A stretch of DNA of 64,000 nucleotides from Pseudomonas aestuarii (GCF_027988105.1 NZ_JAQJZJ010000009.1:1-64000); one strand, 5' to 3'; counted from the first letter of the stretch, positions 37,491-47,077 are shown. Notes: a model not told the origin generated them from the letters alone. Numbers and translations are program-made.

Positions 37491-37496
37491 CGCAAC

Positions 37497-37697
37497 ATGC
37501 CTTCCTTTCTTACGGATGTCGGGACCATTCGCGGCATAGGCACAGTAGTGGTGTTCATCGCTTTTATCAGCGTGGTGCTCTGGGCCTATAGCAGCAAGCG
37601 CAAATCGAACTTCGACGAAGCAGCCAATCTGCCCTTCGCCGACGAACCCAAATCCAGTGAGCGTGACGAGAAATCTTCCAGGAGCAATAACCAATGA
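37497..37697 (+). CDS. ccoQ: cbb3 oxidase subunit CcoQ (copy 2)
   Basis: A 66-residue single-helix CcoQ with the tail NLPFADEPKSSERDEKSS, slightly longer than copy 1. It is placed six bases after ccoO2 and overlaps ccoP2 by four bases. It stabilises the oxidase complex. Confidence 0.92.
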   Translation: MPSFLTDVGTIRGIGTVVVFIAFISVVLWAYSSKRKSNFDEAANLPFADEPKSSERDEKSSRSNNQ

Positions 37698-38680
37698 CCA
37701 CGTTCTGGAGTTGGTACGTAACAATCCTCTCCCTAGGCACCATCTTTGCGCTGACCTGGCTTATCTTTGGCACTCGCAAGGGCCAGCGCCAGGAAGCCAC
37801 CGAAGAGACTGTCGGGCACAGCTTCGATGGCATCGAGGAATACGACAATCCACTGCCCAAGTGGTGGTTCATGCTGTTCCTCGCCACCATCATCTTCGCC
37901 TTGGGTTACCTGGTGCTCTATCCGGGCCTGGGTAACTGGAAAGGTCTGCTGCCAGGCTACGAGCACCTCGATAACGAAGCCAAGACGCCGTTCGCCACTG
38001 ACATTCAAATCAGTGACGGCGTGCGTAATGCAGGCTGGACCGGCGTGCATCAGTGGGAAAAGGAAATGGCCAGGGCCGAGGCACAATACGGGCCGCTTTT
38101 CGCCAAGTATGCAGCCATGCCAATCGAACAGGTCGCCCAGGACGAACAAGCGCTCAAGATGGGCGGCCGCCTGTTCGCCTCCAACTGCTCGGTATGCCAT
38201 GGCTCCGACGCCAAAGGTGCCTACGGCTTTCCAAACCTGACCGACAACGACTGGCTGTACGGTGGCGAACCAGAAACCATCAAGACCACCATCATGGGTG
38301 GTCGCCAAGCTGCAATGCCGGCGTGGAAGGATAACCTCGGCGAGCAGGGCATCAAGAACGTTGCCAGTTATGTGCGCAGCCTGTCGGGCCTGAAAAACCC
38401 GGAAAGCATTGAGACAGACGTTGCCGCAGGTCAAAACATCTTCGCGACCAATTGTGCAGTCTGTCATGGTGCTGACGCCAAGGGCCAACAGGCCATGGGC
38501 GCGCCGAACCTGACCGACCGGGTCTGGCTGTATGGCTCCAGCTTCGCCCAGGTTCAGCAGACCCTGCGCTATGGTCGCAATGGCAAGATGCCTGCCCAGG
38601 AAGATTTCCTCGGCAATGACAAGGTGCATCTGCTGGCGGCTTATGTGTACAGCCTGTCGCAACAAACCGAGGAGAAGTAA
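37694..38680 (+). CDS. ccoP: cbb3 oxidase dihaem cytochrome c subunit (copy 2)
   Basis: A 328-residue subunit with two membrane helices, the HSFDGIEEYDNPLPKWW loop and two haem sites, CSVCH and CAVCH. Compared with copy 1 it has an additional periplasmic stretch after the second helix (DNEAKTPFATDIQISDG) that may alter docking of electron donors. It ends the second oxidase operon, 137 bp before ccoG. Confidence 0.95.
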   Translation: MTTFWSWYVTILSLGTIFALTWLIFGTRKGQRQEATEETVGHSFDGIEEYDNPLPKWWFMLFLATIIFALGYLVLYPGLGNWKGLLPGYEHLDNEAKTPFATDIQISDGVRNAGWTGVHQWEKEMARAEAQYGPLFAKYAAMPIEQVAQDEQALKMGGRLFASNCSVCHGSDAKGAYGFPNLTDNDWLYGGEPETIKTTIMGGRQAAMPAWKDNLGEQGIKNVASYVRSLSGLKNPESIETDVAAGQNIFATNCAVCHGADAKGQQAMGAPNLTDRVWLYGSSFAQVQQTLRYGRNGKMPAQEDFLGNDKVHLLAAYVYSLSQQTEEK

Positions 38681-38817
38681 TTCTCCACCTGAGTTGCGCG
38701 CGACCTCCGGTCGCACCCAACCAGGGCAAGCCAGGCGTACCATAGCGTAATAGCGAGAATGACCCCGGCCGGCATGTATCGGCCGGGGCAGCCAACCAAC
38801 CGCCGTGGTACACACTG

Positions 38818-40224
38818 ATGAGTACGCAGATTCCTGTTAAAGACGTTACCCCGGACAAGGTCGACACCGTCGACCTCTACGCCAATCGCGAAAAAATCTA
38901 CACCCGCTCCTTCACCGGCATCTTCCGCAATTTGCGCATGCTCGGCGGCGCACTGCTGTTCCTCCTCTATTTCGGCACTGTCTGGTTGACCTGGAATGGC
39001 CGTCAAGCCGTCTGGTGGAACCTGCCAGAGCGCAAATTCCATATCCTCAGCGCCACCTACTGGCCCCAGGATTTCGTCCTGCTGTCGGCCATATTGATCA
39101 TCGCCGCCTTCGGCCTGTTCTTCATCACCGTCTATGCCGGCCGCGTCTGGTGCGGTTACACCTGCCCGCAAAGCGTATTCACCTGGGTGTTCATGTGGGC
39201 GGAAAAGGTCACCGAAGGTGATCGCAACCAACGCATGAAACTCGACAAAGCACCGATGACTGCGCAGAAATTCCTGCGCAAACTGGCCAAGCACGGTATC
39301 TGGGCCGGTGTATCGCTAATCACGGCGATCACCTTCGTCGGCTATTTCACGCCGATCCGCGAACTGATTCCCGCCATTTTCACCCTCGAGGCCGGCGGCT
39401 GGGCACTGTTCTGGGTCGGCTTCCTCACCGTGGCGACCTACGGCAACGCCGGCTATCTGCGTGAGCAGGTGTGCATCTATATGTGCCCCTATGCGCGCTT
39501 TCAGAGCGTGATGTTCGACCAGGACACCCTGATCGTGTCCTACGACCCACGTCGCGGCGAGCAGCGCGGCCCGCGCAAACGCGATGCCGACTACAAAGCC
39601 CAAGGCCTGGGCGACTGCATCGACTGCAAGATGTGCGTGCATGTCTGCCCGACCGGCATCGACATCCGCGACGGCCTGCAGATCGAGTGCATTGGCTGTG
39701 CCGCCTGCATCGACGCCTGCGACAGCATCATGGACAAGATGAACTACCCGAAAGGGCTGATCAGCTACACCACCGAACACAACCTGTCGGGACAGAAGAC
39801 CCAGCTGGTCCGCCCGCGCCTGATCGGCTACGCCATCGCCCTGCTGGCGATGATGGCAGTCTTCGCCTGGGCCGTGGCCAGCCGCTCGCTGGTCGAGCTG
39901 GACGTACTCAAGGATCGCGTGCTCTACCGCGAGAACGAGGAAGGCCGAATCGAGAACGTCTACACCCTGAAGATCATGAACAAGGCCCAGCAACCGGTCA
40001 CCTTCCTGATCGCAGCCGATGGCCTCGACGGCCTGGTCTACGAAGGCAAGCGTGAAATCAAGGCCCTCGCCGGTGAAGTGTTGTCGCTACCGGTCGAGCT
40101 GTCGATCGAGCCGGAAAAACTGCCGTCCAGCACCAATGAAATCATGTTCCACATCCGCTCCGCGGATGATGCGAGCATCAACAACGACGCTGCCAGCCGC
40201 TTTATCGGCCCGAGCGTCCGCTGA
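38818..40224 (+). CDS. ccoG: cbb3 oxidase assembly ferredoxin-type protein CcoG
   Basis: A 468-residue membrane protein with about five helices and two 4Fe-4S motifs (CIDCKMCVHVCPTGIDIR and CIGCAACIDACDSIM), followed by a C-terminal periplasmic immunoglobulin-like domain. CcoG (RdxA/FixG) is a cupric reductase used in copper delivery to the CcoN active site. It is first of the ccoGHIS assembly group. It starts at the ATG at 38818 (MSTQIPVKDVTPDKVDTVDL). Confidence 0.93.
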   Translation: MSTQIPVKDVTPDKVDTVDLYANREKIYTRSFTGIFRNLRMLGGALLFLLYFGTVWLTWNGRQAVWWNLPERKFHILSATYWPQDFVLLSAILIIAAFGLFFITVYAGRVWCGYTCPQSVFTWVFMWAEKVTEGDRNQRMKLDKAPMTAQKFLRKLAKHGIWAGVSLITAITFVGYFTPIRELIPAIFTLEAGGWALFWVGFLTVATYGNAGYLREQVCIYMCPYARFQSVMFDQDTLIVSYDPRRGEQRGPRKRDADYKAQGLGDCIDCKMCVHVCPTGIDIRDGLQIECIGCAACIDACDSIMDKMNYPKGLISYTTEHNLSGQKTQLVRPRLIGYAIALLAMMAVFAWAVASRSLVELDVLKDRVLYRENEEGRIENVYTLKIMNKAQQPVTFLIAADGLDGLVYEGKREIKALAGEVLSLPVELSIEPEKLPSSTNEIMFHIRSADDASINNDAASRFIGPSVR

Positions 40225-40238
40225 TCAAAAGGCCAAGC

Positions 40239-40745
40239 ATGTCTGACGAAGCACCGATCAAACCCTGGTTCAAGCAGTTCTGGCCCTGGTTCCTCATTGC
40301 CCTGCTGGGTTATTCGGTCGTGCAAGGGCTGACTCTGCTGACCATTGCCACCCGCAATCCGCCAGGGTTGATCTCCGACGACTATTACGATGTCGGCAAA
40401 GGCATCAACCAGTCGCTGGAGCGCGAATCCCTGGCCGTGCAATTGCAACTGAGCGCTTCCCTCGACCTCGACGACGAGAGCGGCGTTGCCCACTTGCAGT
40501 TGCGCGGCAATAGCGGCCCGGCGCAACTGGTGCTGAACCTGATCTCGCCGACCCAACCGGAGCGCGACCGCCGAATCGTCCTGCAGCCGCAAGGCCAAGG
40601 CCTCTACCGCGGGCAGATGCAGGATGCGGTGCAAGGCCGGCGCTTCGTCGAACTGATCGGCCAGGAAGGCGGCAAGGACTGGCGCCTGTTCGAAGAGAAA
40701 ACCCTGGAAAGCGGCAAGACCATCCGACTGGGGGATACCCAGTAG
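40239..40745 (+). CDS. ccoH: cbb3 oxidase assembly protein CcoH (FixH)
   Basis: A 168-residue protein with one N-terminal membrane helix (WFLIALLGYSVVQGLTLLTIA) and a periplasmic FixH domain, with the usual NPPGLISDDYYDVGKGIN motif. It is required for stable assembly of the cbb3 complex and probably contacts CcoI. It starts 14 bases after ccoG. Confidence 0.92.
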   Translation: MSDEAPIKPWFKQFWPWFLIALLGYSVVQGLTLLTIATRNPPGLISDDYYDVGKGINQSLERESLAVQLQLSASLDLDDESGVAHLQLRGNSGPAQLVLNLISPTQPERDRRIVLQPQGQGLYRGQMQDAVQGRRFVELIGQEGGKDWRLFEEKTLESGKTIRLGDTQ

Positions 40746-40859
40746 TGTGCGGTCGCGACACCATCGCTACCGGTGAAACGGCTCGGCGTACAGCCCGTAC
40801 CCCATCGCTACCACCGCTAGCAGGCTTTAAAGCAACGCCAGGTACCCGACTCCGCCCCC

Positions 40860-43268
40860 ATGGCTAGCCCAACCCCCTGTTACCACTGTGGCCTGCCGGT
40901 TCCTGCCGGAAGCCGCTTTCTCGCCCAGGTGCTGGGCGAGACTCGCGCCATGTGCTGCCCAGGCTGTCAGGCGGTAGCCGAGGCCATAGTCGCCGGCGGG
41001 CTGGAGCACTACTACAAGCACCGCAGCGAAAGCGCCGCCAACCCGCAAAGCCTGCCGCAGGCCCTGCCCGATGAGCTGGCGCTGTATGACCGCGCCGACG
41101 TGCAGCAGCCCTTTGTCGAACAGCACGGCGAGCTCAGCGAAACCTGCCTGCTGATCGAAGGCATCAGTTGCGCCGCCTGCGGCTGGCTGATCGAGAAGCA
41201 CCTGCGCGATGTGCCAGGCATTGCCGAGGCTCACCTCAACCTGTCCAACCACCGCCTGCAGGTGCGCTGGGCCGATAGTCAGCTGCCGCTCAGCCAGCTG
41301 CTCAAGGAGCTGCGCAAGATCGGTTATGCCGCACATCCCTGGCAGGCCGACGCCGCCGCCGAGCAGCTGCAACGGGAAAATCGCCGGGCCATGCGCGAAC
41401 TGGGCGTGGCCGGCATGCTGTGGATGCAGGTGATGATGGCGACCATGGCCACCTGGCCGGAATTCAACATCGACCTCAGCCCCGAGCTGGACATTATCCT
41501 GCGCTGGGTCAGCCTGTTCCTGACCACCCCGATCGTCTTCTATTGCTGCGGACAGTTCTTCCGCGGCGCCCTGCGCGACCTGCGCACCCGCCACCTGACC
41601 ATGGACGTCTCGGTATCCCTGGCCATCGGCGGCGCCTATGTCGCCGGCATCTGGTCGACCGTCAGCGGCCAGGGCGAACTGTATTTCGATGCAGTCGGCA
41701 TGTTTGCCCTGTTCCTGCTCACCGGCCGCTACCTGGAGCGCCGCGCCCGCGAACGCACGGCGGCCGCCACTGCGCAACTGGTCAATCTGCTCCCGGCTTC
41801 CTGCCTGCGCCTGGATGCCGATGGCCAGAGCCAGCGGATCCTGCTCAGCGAACTGCGCACAGGCGAACAGGTACTGGTGCCGCCCGGCGCCCTGCTACCA
41901 GCCGATGGCCGCATTCTCAGTGGCCAGTCGAGCGTCGACGAATCGCTGCTGACTGGCGAATACCTGCCGCAACCACGCGGCGTCGGCGACAGCGTGACCG
42001 CCGGCACCCTCAACGTCGAAGGGCCGCTGACGGTCGAGGTGCAGGCGCTTGGCGATGCCACCCGGCTGTCGGCCATCGTCCGCCTGCTCGAGCGTGCGCA
42101 AAGCGAGAAGCCACGCCTGGCGGAGATCGCCGACCAGGTGGCGCAGTGGTTCCTGCTGATCGTGCTGGTGGCCGCCGCCGTGGTCGGCCTGGCCTGGCTG
42201 CAGATCGATTCCTCGCGTGCCTTCTGGATAGTGCTGGCCCTGCTGGTCGCCACCTGCCCCTGTGCCCTCGCCCTCGCCACCCCGACGGCCCTGACCGCCG
42301 CCACCGGCAGCCTGCACAAGCTCGGCCTGCTGCTGACCCGGGGCCATGTGTTGGAAGGCCTCAACCAGATCGACACGGTGATCTTCGACAAGACCGGCAC
42401 CCTGACCGAGGGCCGCCTGACCCTGAGCGCCATCCATCCGCTCGGCGCGCTGGACAGCGATGCCTGCCTGGCCCTGGCCGCCGCCCTGGAGAACCGCTCG
42501 GAGCACCCGATCGCCCGCGCTTTTGGCCGCGCCGCCCAGGCCGCCGAGCAGGTCGACAGTATTCCCGGGCTGGGCTTGCAGGGCCTGGTCGATGGACGCC
42601 AACTGCGTATTGGGCAGCCCGATTTCGTCAGCCAGTTGAGTGGCCAGGCGGCGCCGGCGATTCCCGGCGCACAGGGCCAGTGGCTGTTGCTGGGCGACAA
42701 CCGGGGCCCGCTCGCCTGGTTCGTCCTCGATGACCACCTGCGCGACGACGCCCCCGCCCTGCTCGCGGCCTGCCGCGCGCGCGGCTGGCAGGTGCTGCTG
42801 CTCTCGGGCGACAACTCGCCGATGGTCGGTGAAGTGGCGCGCCAGCTGGGCATCGAGGACGCCCGCGGCGGCATGACTCCCGACGCCAAACTGGCTGAGC
42901 TGCACAAATTGCATGAACAGGGTCGCCGGGTGCTGATGCTCGGTGACGGGGTCAACGACGTGCCGGTGCTGGCCGGCGCCGATATCAGCGTGGCCATGGG
43001 CAGCGCCACCGACCTGGCGAAAACCAGCGCCGATGCGGTGCTGCTGTCCAACCGCTTGAGCAGCCTGATACAGGCCTTCAGCCTGGCCCGGCGCACCCGC
43101 AAGATCATCATCGAGAACCTGGTCTGGGCCAGCCTATACAATGGCCTGGTGCTGCCGTTCGCCGCCATCGGCTGGATCACGCCGATCTGGGCCGCGCTGG
43201 GCATGTCGCTCAGCTCGCTGCTGGTGGTGCTGAATGCCCTGCGCTTGACCCGCAGCCCCAATCCGTAG
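40860..43268 (+). CDS. ccoI: Copper-exporting P-type ATPase CcoI (cbb3 maturation)
   Basis: An 802-residue P1B-type ATPase. It has an N-terminal cysteine-rich segment (CYHCGLP, CCPGCQ) and a heavy-metal domain with ISCAACGW. The membrane core has the metal-site motif CPCALALATPTALTA, the phosphorylation site DKTGTLTEG, and the hinge GDGVNDVPVLAGADISVAMG. CcoI moves copper out of the cytoplasm for insertion into CcoN. No strong Shine-Dalgarno precedes the ATG at 40860, but the N-terminus aligns with the family. Confidence 0.93.
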   Translation: MASPTPCYHCGLPVPAGSRFLAQVLGETRAMCCPGCQAVAEAIVAGGLEHYYKHRSESAANPQSLPQALPDELALYDRADVQQPFVEQHGELSETCLLIEGISCAACGWLIEKHLRDVPGIAEAHLNLSNHRLQVRWADSQLPLSQLLKELRKIGYAAHPWQADAAAEQLQRENRRAMRELGVAGMLWMQVMMATMATWPEFNIDLSPELDIILRWVSLFLTTPIVFYCCGQFFRGALRDLRTRHLTMDVSVSLAIGGAYVAGIWSTVSGQGELYFDAVGMFALFLLTGRYLERRARERTAAATAQLVNLLPASCLRLDADGQSQRILLSELRTGEQVLVPPGALLPADGRILSGQSSVDESLLTGEYLPQPRGVGDSVTAGTLNVEGPLTVEVQALGDATRLSAIVRLLERAQSEKPRLAEIADQVAQWFLLIVLVAAAVVGLAWLQIDSSRAFWIVLALLVATCPCALALATPTALTAATGSLHKLGLLLTRGHVLEGLNQIDTVIFDKTGTLTEGRLTLSAIHPLGALDSDACLALAAALENRSEHPIARAFGRAAQAAEQVDSIPGLGLQGLVDGRQLRIGQPDFVSQLSGQAAPAIPGAQGQWLLLGDNRGPLAWFVLDDHLRDDAPALLAACRARGWQVLLLSGDNSPMVGEVARQLGIEDARGGMTPDAKLAELHKLHEQGRRVLMLGDGVNDVPVLAGADISVAMGSATDLAKTSADAVLLSNRLSSLIQAFSLARRTRKIIIENLVWASLYNGLVLPFAAIGWITPIWAALGMSLSSLLVVLNALRLTRSPNP

Positions 43269-43347
43269 GTTGCTGCCGAGGAACGAAGCCGTCAGATTGA
43301 GCATGTTGGGCTTCGCGCAACACAGCCCAACCTACCCCGTTTTTTTA
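43265..43347 (+). terminator. REP-like inverted repeat with T-run between ccoI and ccoS
   Basis: Outer arms GTAGGTT/AACCTAC (43265-43271, 43329-43335) and the inner hairpin GTTGGGCT/AGCCCAAC are followed by CCCGTTTTTTTATTG. The structure resembles the GTAGGTTGGGC repeats common in Pseudomonas. With its T7 tract it probably reduces read-through from ccoI into ccoS. Confidence 0.6.
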
Positions 43348-43364
43348 TTGGCCCCGGAGCCCCC

Positions 43365-43583
43365 ATGCCCGCGCTCTACATCCTGATCCCGGTGGCCATT
43401 GTCCTGGTCGGCTTCGCCATCTGGCTGTTCTTCTGGGCCGTCGACAGCGGCCAGTACGATGACCTCGACGGCCCGGCCCACAGCATCCTGTTCGACGACG
43501 ACGACCCCATGCACAAGGCCGGCGTCAGCCAAGCGCAAAATCCCGACGAACCAAGCGACGGAGAGGAGCCGCCCCGTGCTTGA
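43365..43583 (+). CDS. ccoS: cbb3 oxidase assembly protein CcoS
   Basis: A 72-residue single-helix protein (LYILIPVAIVLVGFAIWLFFW) with the conserved WAVDSGQYDDLDGPAHSIL and DDD motifs of CcoS, needed for cofactor insertion into CcoN. It is overlapped by the next gene by eight bases. Confidence 0.92.
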   Translation: MPALYILIPVAIVLVGFAIWLFFWAVDSGQYDDLDGPAHSILFDDDDPMHKAGVSQAQNPDEPSDGEEPPRA

Positions 43584-44259
43584 GCTGGCGCCCCTGCTGC
43601 TGTCTGCCCTGATCCTCGGCCTGCTCGGCGGCGGCCACTGCCTGGGCATGTGCGGCGGCCTGATGGGCGCACTGACCCTGGCCATACCGGTTGAGCAGCG
43701 CGCACAACGCTTACAGTTATTGCTCGCCTACAACGTCGGGCGAATTTTCAGCTATACCCTCGCCGGCCTGCTCCTCGGCATGGCCGGCTGGGCCCTGGCC
43801 AGCAGCCCGGCGGCCATGTTGTTACGGGTTGTCGCCGCGCTGCTGCTGATCGCCATGGGCCTGTATCTGGCCGGCTGGTGGAGCGGCCTGACCCGCATCG
43901 AAGCACTGGGACGCGGCCTGTGGCGCTATATTCAACCACTGACCCGGCGCTTCATGCCGGTCACCAGCCTGCTGCGCGCCCTGTTCCTCGGTGGCCTGTG
44001 GGGCTGGCTGCCGTGCGGCCTGGTCTACAGCACCCTGCTCTGGGCGGCAAGCCAGGGGGATGCGCTCGACAGCGCCGCGCTGATGCTGGCGTTCGGCATC
44101 GGCACCCTGCCGGTGTTACTGGCCACCGGCATGGCGGCCGAACACGTGACTGCGTTGCTGCGCAAACAGGGCGTGCGCATGGCGGGCGGCCTCCTGGTAA
44201 TCCTCTTCGGCCTCTGGACCCTGCCCGGTCCGCATCAGCACTGGCTGATGGGGCATTGA
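43576..44259 (+). CDS. SafE/TauE-like membrane protein linked to cco genes
   Basis: A 227-residue inner-membrane protein of the sulfite-exporter/DsbD-like superfamily with six to seven helices. The N-terminal motif GGGHCLGMCGGLMGAL has two cysteines and is found in copper-handling relatives next to ccoS in other pseudomonads (PA1550-like). The GTG at 43576 has AGGAG eight bases upstream and overlaps ccoS. It probably acts in metal or thiol handling for oxidase assembly. This is inferred from position. Confidence 0.82.
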   Translation: MLELAPLLLSALILGLLGGGHCLGMCGGLMGALTLAIPVEQRAQRLQLLLAYNVGRIFSYTLAGLLLGMAGWALASSPAAMLLRVVAALLLIAMGLYLAGWWSGLTRIEALGRGLWRYIQPLTRRFMPVTSLLRALFLGGLWGWLPCGLVYSTLLWAASQGDALDSAALMLAFGIGTLPVLLATGMAAEHVTALLRKQGVRMAGGLLVILFGLWTLPGPHQHWLMGH

Positions 44260-44354
44260 GGCATTAACCGGAAAGCCGATGAGGTGGCTGTTCTGCCTGA
44301 CCCACGTGCGTCTCAGCCCCGATCCCGGTGGCCTTGCCCCACCCCGAACTCCCG

Positions 44355-44396
44355 TTGACACAGGTCAAGACGCTCAAAAGCACGCTTGCATAGACT
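44355..44396 (+). promoter_or_regulatory. Anr-dependent promoter of hemN
   Basis: TTGACACAGGTCAA at 44355-44368 is a palindromic Anr/Dnr box (TTGAC-N4-GTCAA). The -10 hexamer TAGACT (44391-44396) fits a start near 44403 with the box centred at -41.5. HemN then has a leader of about 28 nt. Anr itself is encoded 2 kb downstream. Confidence 0.85.
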
Positions 44397-44430
44397 CCCG
44401 GCATTGATAGCTGGATCGGGGATTACCCGT

Positions 44431-45813
44431 ATGTTTGACACCATCCACTGGGATACAAACCTGATCCGCCGCTACGATCAGGCCGGGCCGCGTTACACCT
44501 CCTACCCCACCGCCGGGCAGATGCACAGCGGCATCGGCTCATTCGAACTGCTGCACGCGCTGCGCGAAAGCCGCAAGGAATTGCGCCCGCTGTCACTCTA
44601 TGTGCATGTGCCCTTCTGCGCGCACGTCTGCTACTACTGCGCCTGCAACAAGGTAATTACCAAGGATCGCGGGCGCGCCCAGCCCTATCTGCGGGCGCTG
44701 GAACACGAGATGGCCATCATCGGCCACCACCTCGATCGTCGCCAGCGCGTCGAACAGCTGCACTTTGGCGGCGGCACTCCGACGTTTCTCAGCCATGACG
44801 AACTGCGTCACCTGATGAGCCAGTTGCGCCAGCACTTCAACCTGCTGGATGACGACTCCGGCGACTACAGCATCGAGATCGACCCACGTGAAGCCGACTG
44901 GTCGACCATGGGCCTGCTCCGCGAACTGGGTTTCAATCGGATCAGTCTCGGCGTGCAAGACCTCGATCCGGCGGTGCAGCGTGCAGTCAATCGCCTACAA
45001 ACCCTGGAAGAAACCCGCTCCATCGTCGAAGCCGCCCACACCCTGCAATTCCGTTCGGTCAATATCGACCTGATCTATGGCCTGCCCAGGCAGACCCCGC
45101 AAGGCTTCGCCCTGACCCTGGACGAGATCATCGCCCTGCAGCCCGACCGACTGGCGCTCTTCAACTACGCTCACCGGCCCGAACGGTTCATGCCACAACG
45201 CCGCATCGACAGCAGCGATCTGCCCAGCCCGGCAGACAAACTGGCGATATTGCAGGGCAGCATCGCCCAGCTCAGCGCAGCGGGTTACCGGTATATCGGC
45301 ATGGATCACTTTGCCCTGGCCGATGACGAACTGGCCAGCGCCCAGGAAGACGGCCGCCTGCAGCGCAACTTCCAGGGCTACACCACCCACGGCCATTGCG
45401 ACCTGATCGGTCTCGGCGTATCGGCCATCAGCCAGATCGGTGACCTCTACTGCCAGAACGACAGCGAACTGGGCCAGTACCAGCAGACCCTGGGCAGTGG
45501 CCAACTGGCCACCCAGCGTGGGCTGCACTGCAATGCCGATGACCGCGTACGGCGCGCGGTGATTCAGCAGCTGATCTGCCATTTCTGCGTGAACTTTGCC
45601 GAGATCGAGCAGGCCCACGGCATCCAGTTCCGCGGCTACTTTGCCGAGATCTGGCCACAACTGGAGCAAATGGCCCGGGACGACCTGATCGACCTCAGCG
45701 CTACAGGCATCGACGTGCGCCCAGCCGGTCGCCTACTGGCGCGCTCACTGTGCATGCTGTTCGATCACCACCTCAATCAGAACAGTCAGCAGCGCTTCTC
45801 GCGGGTGATCTAG
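44431..45813 (+). CDS. hemN: Oxygen-independent coproporphyrinogen III dehydrogenase
   Basis: A 460-residue radical-SAM enzyme that converts coproporphyrinogen III to protoporphyrinogen IX without oxygen, keeping haem supply going under anoxia. The iron-sulfur cysteines are C63, C67 and C70, with C72 adjacent (CAHVCYYCACNK). HFGGGTPTFLS follows. The ATG at 44431 gives the normal length (MFDTIHWDTNLIRRYDQAGP). It is driven by the Anr promoter just upstream. Its stop codon abuts a MITE-like repeat. Confidence 0.94.
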   Translation: MFDTIHWDTNLIRRYDQAGPRYTSYPTAGQMHSGIGSFELLHALRESRKELRPLSLYVHVPFCAHVCYYCACNKVITKDRGRAQPYLRALEHEMAIIGHHLDRRQRVEQLHFGGGTPTFLSHDELRHLMSQLRQHFNLLDDDSGDYSIEIDPREADWSTMGLLRELGFNRISLGVQDLDPAVQRAVNRLQTLEETRSIVEAAHTLQFRSVNIDLIYGLPRQTPQGFALTLDEIIALQPDRLALFNYAHRPERFMPQRRIDSSDLPSPADKLAILQGSIAQLSAAGYRYIGMDHFALADDELASAQEDGRLQRNFQGYTTHGHCDLIGLGVSAISQIGDLYCQNDSELGQYQQTLGSGQLATQRGLHCNADDRVRRAVIQQLICHFCVNFAEIEQAHGIQFRGYFAEIWPQLEQMARDDLIDLSATGIDVRPAGRLLARSLCMLFDHHLNQNSQQRFSRVI

Positions 45814-45984
45814 CAGACCGTTGAAAAATGTAACGAGCGACGGCTAGGCAAGGCGAAATCAACCAAAAGGCGCAGTTTACGGGTTGTAAATTTGCATTTT
45901 GATGGGGCCGCCTAGCCTGGGCTCGCACGCGAGGCCGAATTCAACGCCGCATAGCCAAGCGCAGTTGTTTTTCAACGGCCTGCT
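45812..45984 (+). repeat. MITE-like element with 17-bp terminal inverted repeats (copy 1)
   Basis: Terminal repeats AGCAGACCGTTGAAAAA (45812-45828) and TTTTTCAACGGCCTGCT (45968-45984) match with one mismatch. The interior includes AGTTTACGGGTTGTAAAT and GCATTTTGA, shared with the copy at 47696-47839 in the opposite orientation. It begins within the last bases of hemN, so it also forms the hemN 3' end. It has no coding capacity. Confidence 0.8.
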
Positions 45985-46342
45985 GGCGACCTGATCGATC
46001 AACCTATCCATCCGTGGACTCCAGCGCGCGCAGCCCCCTGCAGGCCGCCGCGCCCGTGTCCGAAAATGCTCCCGGCACTTTTCCTCGCCTCTCCAGCCAT
46101 GGGGCGCCCCCAGGCCTGGGGCATCCCCACATTCATGGGGATCGCGCCCGCGCGGCGAATGCAGTCCTCAAGAGTGACAGCCGGAGCTGTCGCGATTTAG
46201 CGGCAAACCCAGACGAGCGGTCATTTGCCGGCACTGTAAAGCCGCATTCCGCGAACCGATTAAGACTTTCCTCGACTGGCTGAGGCCGCCACCCTGCTGT
46301 AACCTTACGAGCATTGCGTGTTTTACCTAGGAATCGACGCCG
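45985..46342. other. Gap before anr
   Basis: 358 bp that must carry the anr promoter. It contains GC-rich short palindromes such as ATCCCC/GGGGAT near 46122-46142. An 89-codon open frame begins at GTG 46014 without a ribosome site and is not called. No Anr box for autoregulation was seen. Confidence 0.4.
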
Positions 46343-47077
46343 ATGTCCGGAAGCATCAAGCTGCATACGCCACATCAAGCTCATTGCAAGGATTGCAGCC
46401 TGGCAACCTTGTGCCTGCCGCTTTCACTGAATCTGGAAGACATGAACTCGCTGGACGAAATCGTCAAGCGTGGCCGCCCGCTGAAGAAAGGCGAGTTCCT
46501 GTTTCGCCAAAGCGATGTCTTCGATTCGGTGTTCGCCGTGCGTTCCGGCGCCCTGAAGACCTTCAGCTTGAGCGACAGTGGCGAAGAACAGATCACCGGC
46601 TTCCACCTGCCCAGCGAACTGGTCGGCCTGTCCGGCATGGACACCGAGACCTACCCGGTCTCCGCGCAAGCGCTGGAGACCACTTCGGTCTGTGAAATCC
46701 CCTTTGAAAGGCTCGATGAGCTGTCGATTGTGCTGCCACAACTGCGGCGCCAGCTGATGCGGGTGATGAGCCGGGAAATCCGTGACGATCAGCAGATGAT
46801 GCTGCTGCTGTCGAAGAAAACCGCCGACGAACGTATCGCCACCTTTCTGGTCAACCTGTCTGCCCGTTTCCGCGCCAGGGGCTTTTCACCCAACCAGTTT
46901 CGCCTGGCCATGTCACGCAACGAAATTGGTAACTATTTAGGCCTTGCGGTGGAAACCGTCTCCCGTGTATTTACCCGCTTCCAGCAGAACCAGTTGCTCG
47001 AAGCCGAAGGCAAGTCGGTGCATATTCTCGACCCCATCGAGCTGTGCGCCCTGGCCGGTGGCAACCTCGACGGCTGA
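46343..47077 (+). CDS. anr: Anaerobic regulator Anr (FNR family)
   Basis: A 244-residue oxygen-sensing transcription factor. The four cluster ligands C15, C18, C24 and C117 have the same spacing as E. coli FNR. The cyclic-nucleotide-binding-like domain and dimer helix follow. The recognition helix contains E-T-V-S-R (NYLGLAVETVSRVFTRF), matching the TTGAT half-site specificity seen in two boxes in this window. Under low oxygen its 4Fe-4S dimer activates genes such as hemN and cbb3 oxidase genes. It is likely to be transcribed alone or with apt, 71 bp downstream. Confidence 0.96.
   Translation: MSGSIKLHTPHQAHCKDCSLATLCLPLSLNLEDMNSLDEIVKRGRPLKKGEFLFRQSDVFDSVFAVRSGALKTFSLSDSGEEQITGFHLPSELVGLSGMDTETYPVSAQALETTSVCEIPFERLDELSIVLPQLRRQLMRVMSREIRDDQQMMLLLSKKTADERIATFLVNLSARFRARGFSPNQFRLAMSRNEIGNYLGLAVETVSRVFTRFQQNQLLEAEGKSVHILDPIELCALAGGNLDG

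Noticed and set aside
41420..42733. 437-codon frame inside ccoI in another register
   Set aside because: It is an Arg/Pro-rich shadow of the P-type ATPase frame. All catalytic motifs are in the other frame.
46014..46283. 89-codon open frame between hemN and anr
   Set aside because: It begins at GTG without a ribosome site, has no recognisable domain and is low-complexity in composition.
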